Shown: positions 17,309 to 25,367 of the stretch, piece by piece
Numbering within the stretch: position 1 is the first letter of the stretch
Layout: the number at the start of each line of letters is the position of its first letter
From: Sva-07 sp963717385
Lineage (GTDB): Bacteria; Actinomycetota; Acidimicrobiia; Acidimicrobiales; Ilumatobacteraceae
Direction: 5' to 3'
Assembly: GCA_963717385.1 (NCBI GenBank)
Contig: CAVQWE010000021.1
Span: forward strand, 1-30,066
DNA: 30,066 nucleotides
Notes under the pieces: generated by a model
Seen by the model: only the letters and a program-made list of their open reading frames with translations
Databases searched by the model: none
Told to the model about the DNA's origin: nothing
Program-made: the position numbers and the translations under genes

Positions 17309-17403
17309 GGCCCTGCCTAGCGATCGAGGTTTGGAACAGTGTGTCAGACCGCCGGGCAGAAATGAACTCGTAGCCACCTGAGCACGCGCAATCCTCCCAA
17401 ATG

Positions 17404-17440
17404 TCCCTGGATCTTGACGCTGAGCGTCAGCATCCAGGGA
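17404..17440. terminator. Strong hairpin between the two P450 genes, with T5 on the plus strand
   Basis: TCCCTGGAT (17404-17412) pairs with ATCCAGGGA (17432-17440), and TGACGC (17415-17420) with GCGTCA (17424-17429), around a TGA loop. There is one 2x2 internal mismatch (CT/GC). On the plus strand it is followed by TTTTT (17441-17445). On the minus strand it starts 18 bases after the stop of the upstream P450 and has no T-run. It probably ends minus-strand transcription of the upstream P450, and could also stop antisense transcription. Confidence 0.6.
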
Positions 17441-17458
17441 TTTTTCGGGGAGTGGCGG

Positions 17459-18688
17459 TCAGAAGGTGACGGGGACGGTGCGGGGGCCGCGCACCTGACC
17501 GCCTGCCCAGGTGACCTCGCCGTCGTCGGCGAGACGGAAGTCGGGGATGCGTTCGATCCAGGTCTCGACGGCGACACGAAGCTCCATGCGGGCCAGATTC
17601 GAGCCGGCGCACCGGTGGATGCCGGCACCGAAGGCCACATGTCGGTTCTGGGCTCGGTCGAGGATCACCTGATCGGGATTCTCGAACACCGCCGGGTCGT
17701 GGTTGGCGCCTGGGAAGTTCATCAGCACCTTGTCGCCCGCCTTGATGGGACATCCACCGACCTCGACGTCCTCGGTGGCGATTCGAGCCATGGTGACCGG
17801 CGAGTAGGCACGAAGCAGTTCCTCGATCGCAAGCGGCATGATCTCGGGCTCGTCGATGAGGCGTTTCACGTCGTCGGGATGGGTGGCGAGGTGGAGCATC
17901 GCCGAGCCGATCGACGACCACGTGGTGTCGACACCAGCAATCAACGTGAGCGCAGCGATGCCCATCACGATCAGGTCGTCGACGCTCTCGCCGTCGACCT
18001 CGGCTTGGAGGAGATCAGACATCAAGTCGTCCCCCGGGTTGGCGCGGCACTCTTCGAGTCGTCCGAGGAGGTAGACCACCATGGCGTCGCGTCCGCGGGT
18101 GGCTCGGGCCTCGTCGTGGGCGAACTCGAGGAAGTCTTGGACCCAGCCGGTGAACGTGTCGGCCATGTCGTCGGGCACGCCGAGCAGCAGTGAGATCACG
18201 CGCACCGGGATCTGACGCGCGTAGTCTCCCGCGGCGTCAGCCGAGCCGTTCTCGATGAAGCCATCGATCAACGAGTTGCACAGGTCCCTGGTGTACGGCT
18301 CGTACTGCGCCACCCGGCTGTGCGAGAACCAGGGCAGCAGCAACCGCCGCGTCCAGGTGTGCACCGGCTGGTCTTGATCGATCGGGGGGAGCGGAATCTC
18401 CACCGGCGGAGGTGGTCGCTCTTCGTCGGTGAAGGTGAGCACGCCGACATCGCTCGACGAGAAACCTGCGTGATCCTGCGCGAACCGCTGCACGTCGGCG
18501 TACGTGGTCGGCAACCACGAACCACCCCACCGGTCGGAGTGGGCGATTGGACACTGCTCGCGCAAGTCGTTCCACACCGGGTACGGGTCGGCGACGTAGT
18601 CGGGATCCAAGATGTCGTAGTCGGTGGTCCAATCGGTCACCGGTGGTTGTCCGGTGCCGTGGGTGGTGTTGTCCTGATCGGTGCTCAT
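17459..18688 (-). CDS. Cytochrome P450 (copy 2)
   Basis: A 409-aa P450 monooxygenase with AGVDTTWSS (251-259), ExxR at E290/R293 and haem ligand Cys360 in FGAGIHRCAGSNLARM. The ATG at 18688 has a good AAGGGGAA ribosome-binding sequence. It is closely related to the P450 downstream; the pair looks like a tandem duplication. The region after DRWGGSWLP diverges (a Pro-rich RPPPPVEIPLPP segment at 91-102), so substrates may differ. It is divergent from the phosphotransferase at 18823. Redox partners are not nearby. Confidence 0.93.
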   Translation of the reverse strand: MSTDQDNTTHGTGQPPVTDWTTDYDILDPDYVADPYPVWNDLREQCPIAHSDRWGGSWLPTTYADVQRFAQDHAGFSSSDVGVLTFTDEERPPPPVEIPLPPIDQDQPVHTWTRRLLLPWFSHSRVAQYEPYTRDLCNSLIDGFIENGSADAAGDYARQIPVRVISLLLGVPDDMADTFTGWVQDFLEFAHDEARATRGRDAMVVYLLGRLEECRANPGDDLMSDLLQAEVDGESVDDLIVMGIAALTLIAGVDTTWSSIGSAMLHLATHPDDVKRLIDEPEIMPLAIEELLRAYSPVTMARIATEDVEVGGCPIKAGDKVLMNFPGANHDPAVFENPDQVILDRAQNRHVAFGAGIHRCAGSNLARMELRVAVETWIERIPDFRLADDGEVTWAGGQVRGPRTVPVTF

Positions 18689-18739
18689 CGACGTTCCCCT
18701 TCGTCTCGGATGTGCGTGTCACGAGTATGCAACACCAGG

Positions 18740-18763
18740 CGATCGCGAAGCGGGTCGCGATCG
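18740..18763. promoter_or_regulatory. Palindrome in the P450/phosphotransferase divergent gap
   Basis: CGATCGCGA (18740-18748) and TCGCGATCG (18755-18763) form a perfect 9-bp inverted repeat with a 6-base spacer. It lies 52 bp upstream of the P450 start (minus) and 60 bp upstream of the phosphotransferase start (plus), a position suited to an operator shared by both genes. No regulator gene is adjacent. Confidence 0.35.
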
Positions 18764-18822
18764 GCGAGGTGAGCTAGTTTCACTGCACGTGTCGCAGGGG
18801 GCGGCGCCGAAGGGGGAGACCA

Positions 18823-19881
18823 ATGAGCATTCCGAAGTCGCCGGCCGACGTCACGCCGGCTTGGTTCAACGAGCACCTCGGCTGGGACATCACCGACGTC
18901 CAGATCCACGAGATCGGCGCCGGAATCGGCGTCAGTAGCGCGGTCTATCGTGCCCACCTCGCCGGACCCGACGTGCCGGCCAAGGTTCCCGAAACCGTGG
19001 TCGTGAAGCTCGCCGCCATCGACCCCAACGCAGTGTTCACGAGCACGGTGCTGCGCATGTACATCCGCGAGGCGAAGTTCTTCAACGAGCTCGCCAGCGA
19101 CATGCCGGTACGCGTTCCGGCCGGCCACTACGGCGACGTCTCCGATGATGGCGCCGACTTCGTGGTGGTCATGGAAGACCTTGCCGGCAACCGCATGCTC
19201 GACCAGACCGCCCACCTCGACGACGCCGATGCCGAGGCATGCATCGACAACCTCGCTGTGTGGCACGCCAACTGGTGGAATCGCGCCGATGGCCATGCCG
19301 AGTCGGGCCTCGCCGTCGCCCTCGCCGACCCGATCTATCCGGCAATGCTGCCGATGCTCTTCGACGAGGGTTGGGCCAAGCTGACCGCGTCCGCTGGCTG
19401 CGTTCCGCCCGAGGCATTGCAGCCGGTGGGCCCGAAGTTCGGTGCGTCGGTCGAGTGGATGCTCCAGCAACTCAGCGAGGGCCCGATGACCCTCCTGCAC
19501 GGCGACTACCGCACTGACAACATGATGTTCGACCCCGACGGCGCAGTGATCCTCATGGACTTCCAGCTCACCGGTGTCGGCTCTGCGGCCTATGACATTG
19601 CGTACTTCATAGGGTCGTGTCTCGAGGTCGACGCAGCCAAGGAACGGGCGCTGTACGACCGATGGGTCGCCGGTCTCGTCGCGGCAGGTGTACCCGAATC
19701 CGACCTCGACCACATGTGGGAGAAGTACCGCATTGCATCGCTGTTCTGCCTCGTGTACCCGACCGTGGCATCGCGTGGCATGGATCTCGACGTCCCGCGC
19801 GAGCGAGATCTCGCCAACGTGATGCTGTCGCGGCAGGCCCGTGCGGCAGTCGACCTGGACTGGGTGTCGCTGCTGCCCTGA
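18823..19881 (+). CDS. Aminoglycoside phosphotransferase/choline kinase-fold protein
   Basis: A 352-aa kinase-like protein of the APH/ecdysteroid-kinase-like superfamily. Candidate ATP-binding Lys62 lies in VVVKLAA, the hinge is VVMEDLAG (115-122), the catalytic loop is LLHGDYRTDNM with H226, D228 and N233, and the metal-binding motif is M-D246-F-Q (DFQ in place of DFG). It phosphorylates a small molecule, possibly a steroid- or alcohol-like hydroxyl. Actinobacterial members often lie near P450, acyl-CoA or SDR genes, which fits here, but true aminoglycoside resistance is not implied. The ATG at 18823 has GGGGGAG 5 bases upstream. It is convergent with leuS. Confidence 0.85.
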   Translation: MSIPKSPADVTPAWFNEHLGWDITDVQIHEIGAGIGVSSAVYRAHLAGPDVPAKVPETVVVKLAAIDPNAVFTSTVLRMYIREAKFFNELASDMPVRVPAGHYGDVSDDGADFVVVMEDLAGNRMLDQTAHLDDADAEACIDNLAVWHANWWNRADGHAESGLAVALADPIYPAMLPMLFDEGWAKLTASAGCVPPEALQPVGPKFGASVEWMLQQLSEGPMTLLHGDYRTDNMMFDPDGAVILMDFQLTGVGSAAYDIAYFIGSCLEVDAAKERALYDRWVAGLVAAGVPESDLDHMWEKYRIASLFCLVYPTVASRGMDLDVPRERDLANVMLSRQARAAVDLDWVSLLP

Positions 19882-20057
19882 CAGACATGGGCAGCCGGGC
19901 GCGAAATCGGGCCCGGTGAGGTGCGCTCCCGTTGGCGGGGAAAGGCTTGAATCAGTTGCCGGAACCGGTTTCCCGGCTTCGTTCCTGGATTCCTGTTGGT
20001 CACCTCATCGGACCCAACATCATCGTCGCGCCGCAGCCCGAAAAAGGCAAGGGCCGA

Positions 20058-22898
20058 TCAGAGGACGATGTTGACCATCCGGCCGGGGACGACGATGACC
20101 TTCTTCGGCGTGGCTCCGCCGACGATTCCGGCGATCTTGTCGTCGGCCAGCGCCGCCGCCTGGGTGGTGGCCTGGTCGGCGTCGGCGGCCACCTCGATAC
20201 GGCCGCGCACCTTGCCGTTGATCTGCACCGGCACTTCGATCGTGTCGTCGACCAGCAGTGCCGGATCGGCCACCGGGAAGTCGACATAGGTGATCGTGTC
20301 GGTGTGGCCGAGCGTGCGCCACAGCTCCTCGGCGATGTGCGGCACCAGGGGGGCGAGCATGACCACCATCGGCTCGGCCACCTCGCGCGGCGTGGCGTCG
20401 AGCTTGGTGACGGCGTTGTTCAACTCGATCAGCTTGGCGATGGCGGTGTTGAACCGCAGCGCATCCATCTCGGTGCGCACGGTGTCGATCGTGCGATGCA
20501 GCAGCTTGCGTGTGTCGTCGTCGGCGGGGGTGTCGACCACGGTGCACTCGCCGGTGGACTCGTCGACCATCGCTCGCCACAAGCGCTGCAGGAAGCGGTA
20601 CATGCCGACGACGTCGCGCGTCTCCCACGGACGTGATGCATCGAGCGGGCCGGTGGCCATTTCGTACAGGCGCAGCGTGTCGGCGCCGTACTGGTCGTAC
20701 ATGTCGTCGGGCGAGACGGCGTTCTTCAGGCTCTTGCCCATCTTGCCCCACTCGCGGGTGACCGGCTTGCCGTCGTACGTGAAGCCGGCCTTGTCGTCGC
20801 CCTCGATCCGGGTTGCGTCGACGTAGATCTCGCGCTCGTCCTTGTACGCAGCCGCCTGCACGTAGCCCTGGTTGAAGAGGCGGGCGTACGGCTCTTTCGA
20901 GCTGACGTGGCCGAGGTCGAAGAGCACCTTGTGCCAGAAGCGCGAATAGAGCAGGTGCAACACGGCGTGCTCGACGCCGCCGACGTACAAGTCGACGCCA
21001 CCCGGATGATCGGGGCGAACGTCGGTGCGAGGCCCCATCCAGTACTCCTCGACTTCGCGGTCGACGAAGCGGTTCTCGTTGGTCGGGTCGAGGTAGCGCA
21101 TCTCGTACCAGCACGATCCCGCCCACTGCGGCATCACGTTGGTGTCGCGCCGATACATCTGTGGGCCGTCGCCGAGATCGAGTTCGACTTCGACCCAGTC
21201 GCCCAACCGGTCGAGCGGGCTCTCGGGGTTGGAGAACTCGTCGTCGGAATCGAACGTGCGCGGCGAGAACGACTCGGTCTCGGGCAACAGCACCGGCAAC
21301 ATGTCGTCGGGCAGCGTGTGCGGGTGGCCGTCGATGTCGTAGACGATCGGGAACGGCTCGCCCCAGTAACGCTGGCGGCTGAACAGCCAGTCACGCAGCT
21401 TGTAGTTGATGGTGGCCGTGCCGGCATCGTGCGCCTCGAGCCAGGTGTTCATCTGCTCGATGCCGTCGGCCTTGTTGCCGACGCCGTTGAGGTCGAGCCC
21501 GTCGTTGGCCGACTGCACGTACGGTGCATCGCCGACGTAGGCGACTGGCCACTGCGAGGTATCGAGCGTCGGCTCGATCTCATGAGAGGCGAACCAGGAT
21601 GCGGGCGGTTGCTGGATGGCCGGGATCGGCAGGCCGAACTTGCGGGCGAACGCGAAGTCGCGCTCGTCGCCGCACGGCACCGCCATGATCGCGCCGGTGC
21701 CGTAGCCCATCAGTACGTAGTCGGCGATCCACACCGGGATCTGCTCGCCGTTGACCGGGTTGGTGGCGTACGAACCGGTGAACACGCCGGTCTTCTCGCG
21801 GCTGTCGTCCTGGCGCTCGAAGTCCTTCTTCTTGCCGGCCGACACCCGGTACTCGGCGACGGCGTCGGCTTGCTCGGCGACGGTGAGGGTGTCGACGAAC
21901 GGATGCTCGGGCGACAACACCATGAATGACGCACCGAACAACGTGTCGGGTCGTGTGGTGAACACGGTGATGTCGCCGGCGGGGGAGGGGAAGTGAACTT
22001 CGGCGCCGTAGCTGCGGCCGATCCAGTTGCGCTGCATCGACTTGATGGCGTCGGTCCAGTCGAGCAGTTCGAGGTCGTCGATGAGACGGTCGGCGTAGGT
22101 GGTGATGCGCATCATCCACTGGCGCATGTTGCGCTTGAACACCGGGAAGTTGCCGCGGTCGCTGCGCCCATCGGCGGTGACCTCCTCGTTGGCGACGACC
22201 GTGCCGAGACCGGGGCACCAGTTGACCGGTGCCTCACTGACGTACGCGAGCCGGCGATCGTCGATGACGTCGGCGCGCTCGTCGGCGCTCAACTCGGCCC
22301 ATGGTCGGCCGTCGGGGGTCGGGCGCGTGCCGGACTCGAATTCGGCGATCAGTTCGGCGATCGGACGTGCTCGGTCGAGGTCGTGGTCGTACCAGGCGTT
22401 GAAGACTTGGCTGAAGATCCACTGTGTCCAGCGGTAGAACTCGGGATCGGTGGTCGACACGCTGCGGCGCGGGTCGTGGGCCAGGCCCAGACGGCGCAAC
22501 TGGCGACGGTAGGTGGCAACGTTCTCGGCGGTGGTGATTGCCGGGTGCTGGCCGGTCTCGACGGCGAACTGCTCGGCGGGCAGGCCGAATGCGTCGAAGC
22601 CCATGGCGTGCAACACGTTGTGCCCGGTCATCCGCTTGAACCGGGCGAACACGTCCGTGCCGATGAAGCCCAGCGGGTGGCCGACGTGCAGCCCCGAGCC
22701 CGATGGGTACGGGAACATGTCGAGCACGAACAACTTCTCGCCGCGAGCGGCGGCCAGGTCGGCGTCGGCGAGTGGGCCGGCGGTGTTGGGCGTCTCGAAG
22801 GTGTGATGGTCGTCCCACCAGTCCTGCCAGCGCAGCTCGATGTCCTGCGCGAGTTCCGCCGAGTACCGATGCGGAGGAGTGTCGTTCACGTTGCTCAT
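20058..22898 (-). CDS. leuS: Leucyl-tRNA synthetase
   Basis: A 946-aa class I aminoacyl-tRNA synthetase of normal bacterial LeuRS length, which charges tRNA-Leu in the cytosol. FPYPSGSGLHVGHPLG (62-77) contains the HIGH signature as HVGH. The CP1 editing domain is recognisable by TTRPDTLFGASFMVLSPEHP and by GYGTGAIMAVPCGDERD. The KMSKS loop reads KMGKS at 719-723. The anticodon-binding and C-terminal domains follow, ending with VPVQINGKVRGRIEVAADA. The ATG at 22898 matches the family start; the ribosome-binding site is weak. An exceptionally strong hairpin lies about 40 bases upstream. Housekeeping gene, intact, no frameshift. Confidence 0.97.
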   Translation of the reverse strand: MSNVNDTPPHRYSAELAQDIELRWQDWWDDHHTFETPNTAGPLADADLAAARGEKLFVLDMFPYPSGSGLHVGHPLGFIGTDVFARFKRMTGHNVLHAMGFDAFGLPAEQFAVETGQHPAITTAENVATYRRQLRRLGLAHDPRRSVSTTDPEFYRWTQWIFSQVFNAWYDHDLDRARPIAELIAEFESGTRPTPDGRPWAELSADERADVIDDRRLAYVSEAPVNWCPGLGTVVANEEVTADGRSDRGNFPVFKRNMRQWMMRITTYADRLIDDLELLDWTDAIKSMQRNWIGRSYGAEVHFPSPAGDITVFTTRPDTLFGASFMVLSPEHPFVDTLTVAEQADAVAEYRVSAGKKKDFERQDDSREKTGVFTGSYATNPVNGEQIPVWIADYVLMGYGTGAIMAVPCGDERDFAFARKFGLPIPAIQQPPASWFASHEIEPTLDTSQWPVAYVGDAPYVQSANDGLDLNGVGNKADGIEQMNTWLEAHDAGTATINYKLRDWLFSRQRYWGEPFPIVYDIDGHPHTLPDDMLPVLLPETESFSPRTFDSDDEFSNPESPLDRLGDWVEVELDLGDGPQMYRRDTNVMPQWAGSCWYEMRYLDPTNENRFVDREVEEYWMGPRTDVRPDHPGGVDLYVGGVEHAVLHLLYSRFWHKVLFDLGHVSSKEPYARLFNQGYVQAAAYKDEREIYVDATRIEGDDKAGFTYDGKPVTREWGKMGKSLKNAVSPDDMYDQYGADTLRLYEMATGPLDASRPWETRDVVGMYRFLQRLWRAMVDESTGECTVVDTPADDDTRKLLHRTIDTVRTEMDALRFNTAIAKLIELNNAVTKLDATPREVAEPMVVMLAPLVPHIAEELWRTLGHTDTITYVDFPVADPALLVDDTIEVPVQINGKVRGRIEVAADADQATTQAAALADDKIAGIVGGATPKKVIVVPGRMVNIVL

Positions 22899-22937
22899 AC
22901 CGGCGGTCCAGCCTACGCATCGTCCATCGGCTCAGTC

Positions 22938-22970
22938 GTGGTTCCCAGCGCCCTGGGCGTTGGGAACCAC
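22938..22970. promoter_or_regulatory. Very strong inverted repeat between leuS and the serine hydrolase
   Basis: GTGGTTCCCA (22938-22947) and TGGGAACCAC (22961-22970) are perfect complements. Inside them a G/T wobble and CGCC/GGCG extend the stem to about 15 bp around a 3-base loop. No T-run follows on either strand. It lies 39 bp upstream of leuS (minus) and 51 bp upstream of the hydrolase (plus). It could be an operator, an attenuator-like leader structure of leuS, or a dispersed palindromic repeat. It does not look like a T-box. Confidence 0.5.
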
Positions 22971-23021
22971 GATCTGGCGCGCTCGAGACTCACCGGTGGT
23001 GGGGTGGCTACGTTCTCAGCG

Positions 23022-24185
23022 ATGAGCAGCATCGAGATCCACGGCACGGTTGCGGACGGGTTCGGCGCAGTCGCCGACGCATTCGAGAAGAACTTCAGCG
23101 ACGACGGCGAGCTCGGCGCAGCGTTCTCGGTGTACGTCGACGGCGAGATGAAAGCCGACCTGTGGGCGGGCACCGCCGACAAGGCCTCGGGCCGACTGTG
23201 GGGCGAGGACACGTTGCAGCTGGTCTTTTCGACCACGAAAGGCGCAGCTGCGATCTGCATCGCACGGCTGGTCGAGGCCGGATTGATCGCCTACAGCGAC
23301 ACTGTTGCCACGTACTGGCCCGAGTTCGCAGCCAACGGCAAAGGCGACATCACGATCGCGCAGATGATGAGCCATCAGGCTGGTCTCCCGTACCTCGATG
23401 CCCAACTCGGTTTCGCCGATGCCATGGCGGTGACCCCCATGGTCGAGGCACTCGCCGCCCAGGCACCGATCTGGGATCCGGGAACCAAGCACGGGTACCA
23501 CGCGGTCACCTACGGCTGGCTCGCCGGGGAACTGTTGCGCCGAGTCGACGGCCGCACCCTCGGGCGCTACTTCGCCGACGAGATCGCGACGCCGCTCGGG
23601 CTCGAGTTCTGGATCGGGTTGCCCGAGTCGGAGGAGGGACGTGTGTCCACGCTCGAAGCGGTACCGCCACCCGAGGATCCCAACGTGGCCGCCCTGATGG
23701 AGCAGTTCATGGGACCGGGCACCACCGTGTGGAAGGCGTTGACCGTGAACGGCGCGCTCACCACCACCGGCGACGAGAACGCGTTCAACACGCGGGCGGT
23801 GCACGCCACCGAGATGCCTGCGGCCAACGGCATCACCACAGCTCGCAGCCTGGCTCGCATGTACGCCGCAACCGTGGGCCCGGTCGACGGTGTTCGGCTG
23901 GTCGACGCCGCCACCGTCGAGGCTGCCCGAGCAGAGGCGGTCAACGGCCCCGATGCGGTGCTCGTGTTCCCGAGCCAGTTCGGCATGGGATTCATGCTCC
24001 ACGGCACGCTCACACCAATGTTCAGCGGTGCGTCGTTCGGGCACGCCGGCGCGGGCGGTTCGCTTGGGTACGCCGACGTCGACGCCAAGATCGGCTACGG
24101 ATACGTGATGAATCAGATGGCCGGTGGCATTGCCGGCGACCCGCGGACGATCGTGCTCACCGAGGCCGTACGCGCCTCGCTCTGA
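23022..24185 (+). CDS. Beta-lactamase/esterase-family serine hydrolase
   Basis: A 387-aa protein of the Pfam beta-lactamase (class C/EstB, family VIII esterase) group. The nucleophile motif is S70-T-T-K73 in LVFSTTKGAA. Y159 in KHGYHAVTYGW fills the YxN position, and GHAGAGGS near the C-terminus replaces the KTG box, as in EstB-like esterases. There is no signal peptide, so it is probably a cytosolic esterase or amidase and not a resistance enzyme. The ATG at 23022 is chosen by alignment with the family start; the open frame upstream is antisense to leuS and not coding. It is divergent from leuS across a gap with a large hairpin. Substrate unknown. Confidence 0.85.
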   Translation: MSSIEIHGTVADGFGAVADAFEKNFSDDGELGAAFSVYVDGEMKADLWAGTADKASGRLWGEDTLQLVFSTTKGAAAICIARLVEAGLIAYSDTVATYWPEFAANGKGDITIAQMMSHQAGLPYLDAQLGFADAMAVTPMVEALAAQAPIWDPGTKHGYHAVTYGWLAGELLRRVDGRTLGRYFADEIATPLGLEFWIGLPESEEGRVSTLEAVPPPEDPNVAALMEQFMGPGTTVWKALTVNGALTTTGDENAFNTRAVHATEMPAANGITTARSLARMYAATVGPVDGVRLVDAATVEAARAEAVNGPDAVLVFPSQFGMGFMLHGTLTPMFSGASFGHAGAGGSLGYADVDAKIGYGYVMNQMAGGIAGDPRTIVLTEAVRASL

Positions 24186-24289
24186 GCCAGGCGCAGCAAC
24201 GATCAGCGCGCGATCTGTCGCGAACGCCGAGACGCCTCGAGCGCTGACGGAGTCTCGCACACGACGCGCTCTGCGGTGGCGCGGTCACG

Positions 24290-24317
24290 TTGGCAAATCG
24301 CGAGGCCGGGGTATGGT
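24290..24317 (+). promoter_or_regulatory. Likely promoter of the solute ABC transporter operon
   Basis: TTGGCA (24290-24295) and TATGGT (24312-24317) with a 16-base spacer resemble a vegetative promoter. A leader of roughly 150 bases then runs to the first start codon. I could not match the leader to a known riboswitch by eye. Confidence 0.4.
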
Positions 24318-24479
24318 CGTCGTCACGCACCAACGAGGTCGTGGGCATCCGCCCGCGCCCGTCTCCGCGAACCAGGCCTCCCAAGACGGCCCCGAGAGGA
24401 ACCCATCCGAGCACCGACATCGCAACACACATGGAAGCTGTTGGCGCCCGTCTCAGAGGGGACCGCCGCACCATGAGCG

Positions 24480-25367
24480 ATGTTCTTGATCGGCTGTCTG
24501 CTCCGACCACTCCGCAGCCGGAGGGTGCGCGGCCGCGGTCGTCGAATCCCAGCCAGAGGAATCGCAATAGCGCTGTTCCTCCTCGTGCTCGGCTGGTGGC
24601 TCTTCATTGCCGACACAGCCGCCAACAACGATCTGATCGAGGGCTTCGACGTGCTGTTCACGGGCATCGGTGAACTGCCGGCGCTCGTCTTCAATCCCGA
24701 CGCCTACTCCAGTTGGTGGACATGGATGTCCGACGCCGAGGGCTGGTCGCCGATCTTCGAGCGTGTGGTCGAAACCGTGCAGCTCGTCGCGATGTCGATG
24801 GCCATCGCCATCGTCATCTCGGTCGTACTCGGGATTCTCGTCCACCGAGTCCGTGTGCTGCGAGGGATCATCCTCGGGTTCGCGTCGATCATGCTCACGA
24901 TCCCCTCGCTGGCGCTGTTCGCGATCTTCATCTCGATCCCGAGCATCGGCATCGGCGACCGCGGCCCGATCATCGCACTGACGATGTATTCGATCCTGCC
25001 GATTCTCCGCAACACGATCATCGGTCTCGAAGACGTCGACCGAGCCGTCATCGAATCGGCCAAGGGCATGGGGCTCAACGCCAGCCAGCGGCTCCTCAAG
25101 ATCGAGCTCCCGCTCGCCTGGCCGATCATCCTCACCGGTATCCGGGTGGCGACGTTGCTCAACATCGGTATCGCCGCCATCGCACCGCTCGTCGGCGGCA
25201 CCGGCCTCGGGCGCTACATCAACGATGGCTTGCAAAGGTTCCCCGACGTCACCTCCGTCGAGCGCATGTGGACCGGTGTGGTCTTCACCATCGCCCTGGC
25301 GCTCGTCGCCGACCTCTTCTTCACCCTCCTCCGTCGCCTCACGACGTCGAAAGGACTTCGCTCATGA
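24480..25367 (+). CDS. Glycine betaine/choline-type ABC transporter permease (OpuC/ProW-like)
   Basis: An inner-membrane permease of 295 aa as read. TM1 is IAIALFLLVLGWWLFI. Further helices cover VVETVQLVAMSMAIAIVISVV and ASIMLTIPSLALFAIF. The EAA loop that contacts the ATPase is ESAKGMGLNASQRLLKIELPLAWP. The pattern SILPILRNTIIGLEDVD is typical of OpuC/ProW/YehY permeases for quaternary-amine solutes. The N-terminus is uncertain. The ATG at 24473, better placed for the ribosome, opens MSDVLDRLSAPTTPQPEG in another frame, and a single-base slip around 24550 would join it to TM1. The ATG at 24480 gives an Arg-rich opening with less support. The stop overlaps the ATPase start (ATGA). Confidence 0.85.
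   Translation: MFLIGCLLRPLRSRRVRGRGRRIPARGIAIALFLLVLGWWLFIADTAANNDLIEGFDVLFTGIGELPALVFNPDAYSSWWTWMSDAEGWSPIFERVVETVQLVAMSMAIAIVISVVLGILVHRVRVLRGIILGFASIMLTIPSLALFAIFISIPSIGIGDRGPIIALTMYSILPILRNTIIGLEDVDRAVIESAKGMGLNASQRLLKIELPLAWPIILTGIRVATLLNIGIAAIAPLVGGTGLGRYINDGLQRFPDVTSVERMWTGVVFTIALALVADLFFTLLRRLTTSKGLRS

Noticed and set aside
18823..19881. Aminoglycoside-resistance kinase
   Set aside because: The fold family is shared, but DFQ and the overall pattern fit the broad APH/ecdysteroid-kinase-like group and not the resistance enzymes.
22899..23021. T-box leader for leuS
   Set aside because: The gap is too short, and neither a specifier loop nor a T-box sequence is visible on the minus strand.
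23022..24185. Antibiotic-resistance beta-lactamase
   Set aside because: No signal peptide and an EstB-like GHAGAGG box in place of KTG point to an esterase-type serine hydrolase.
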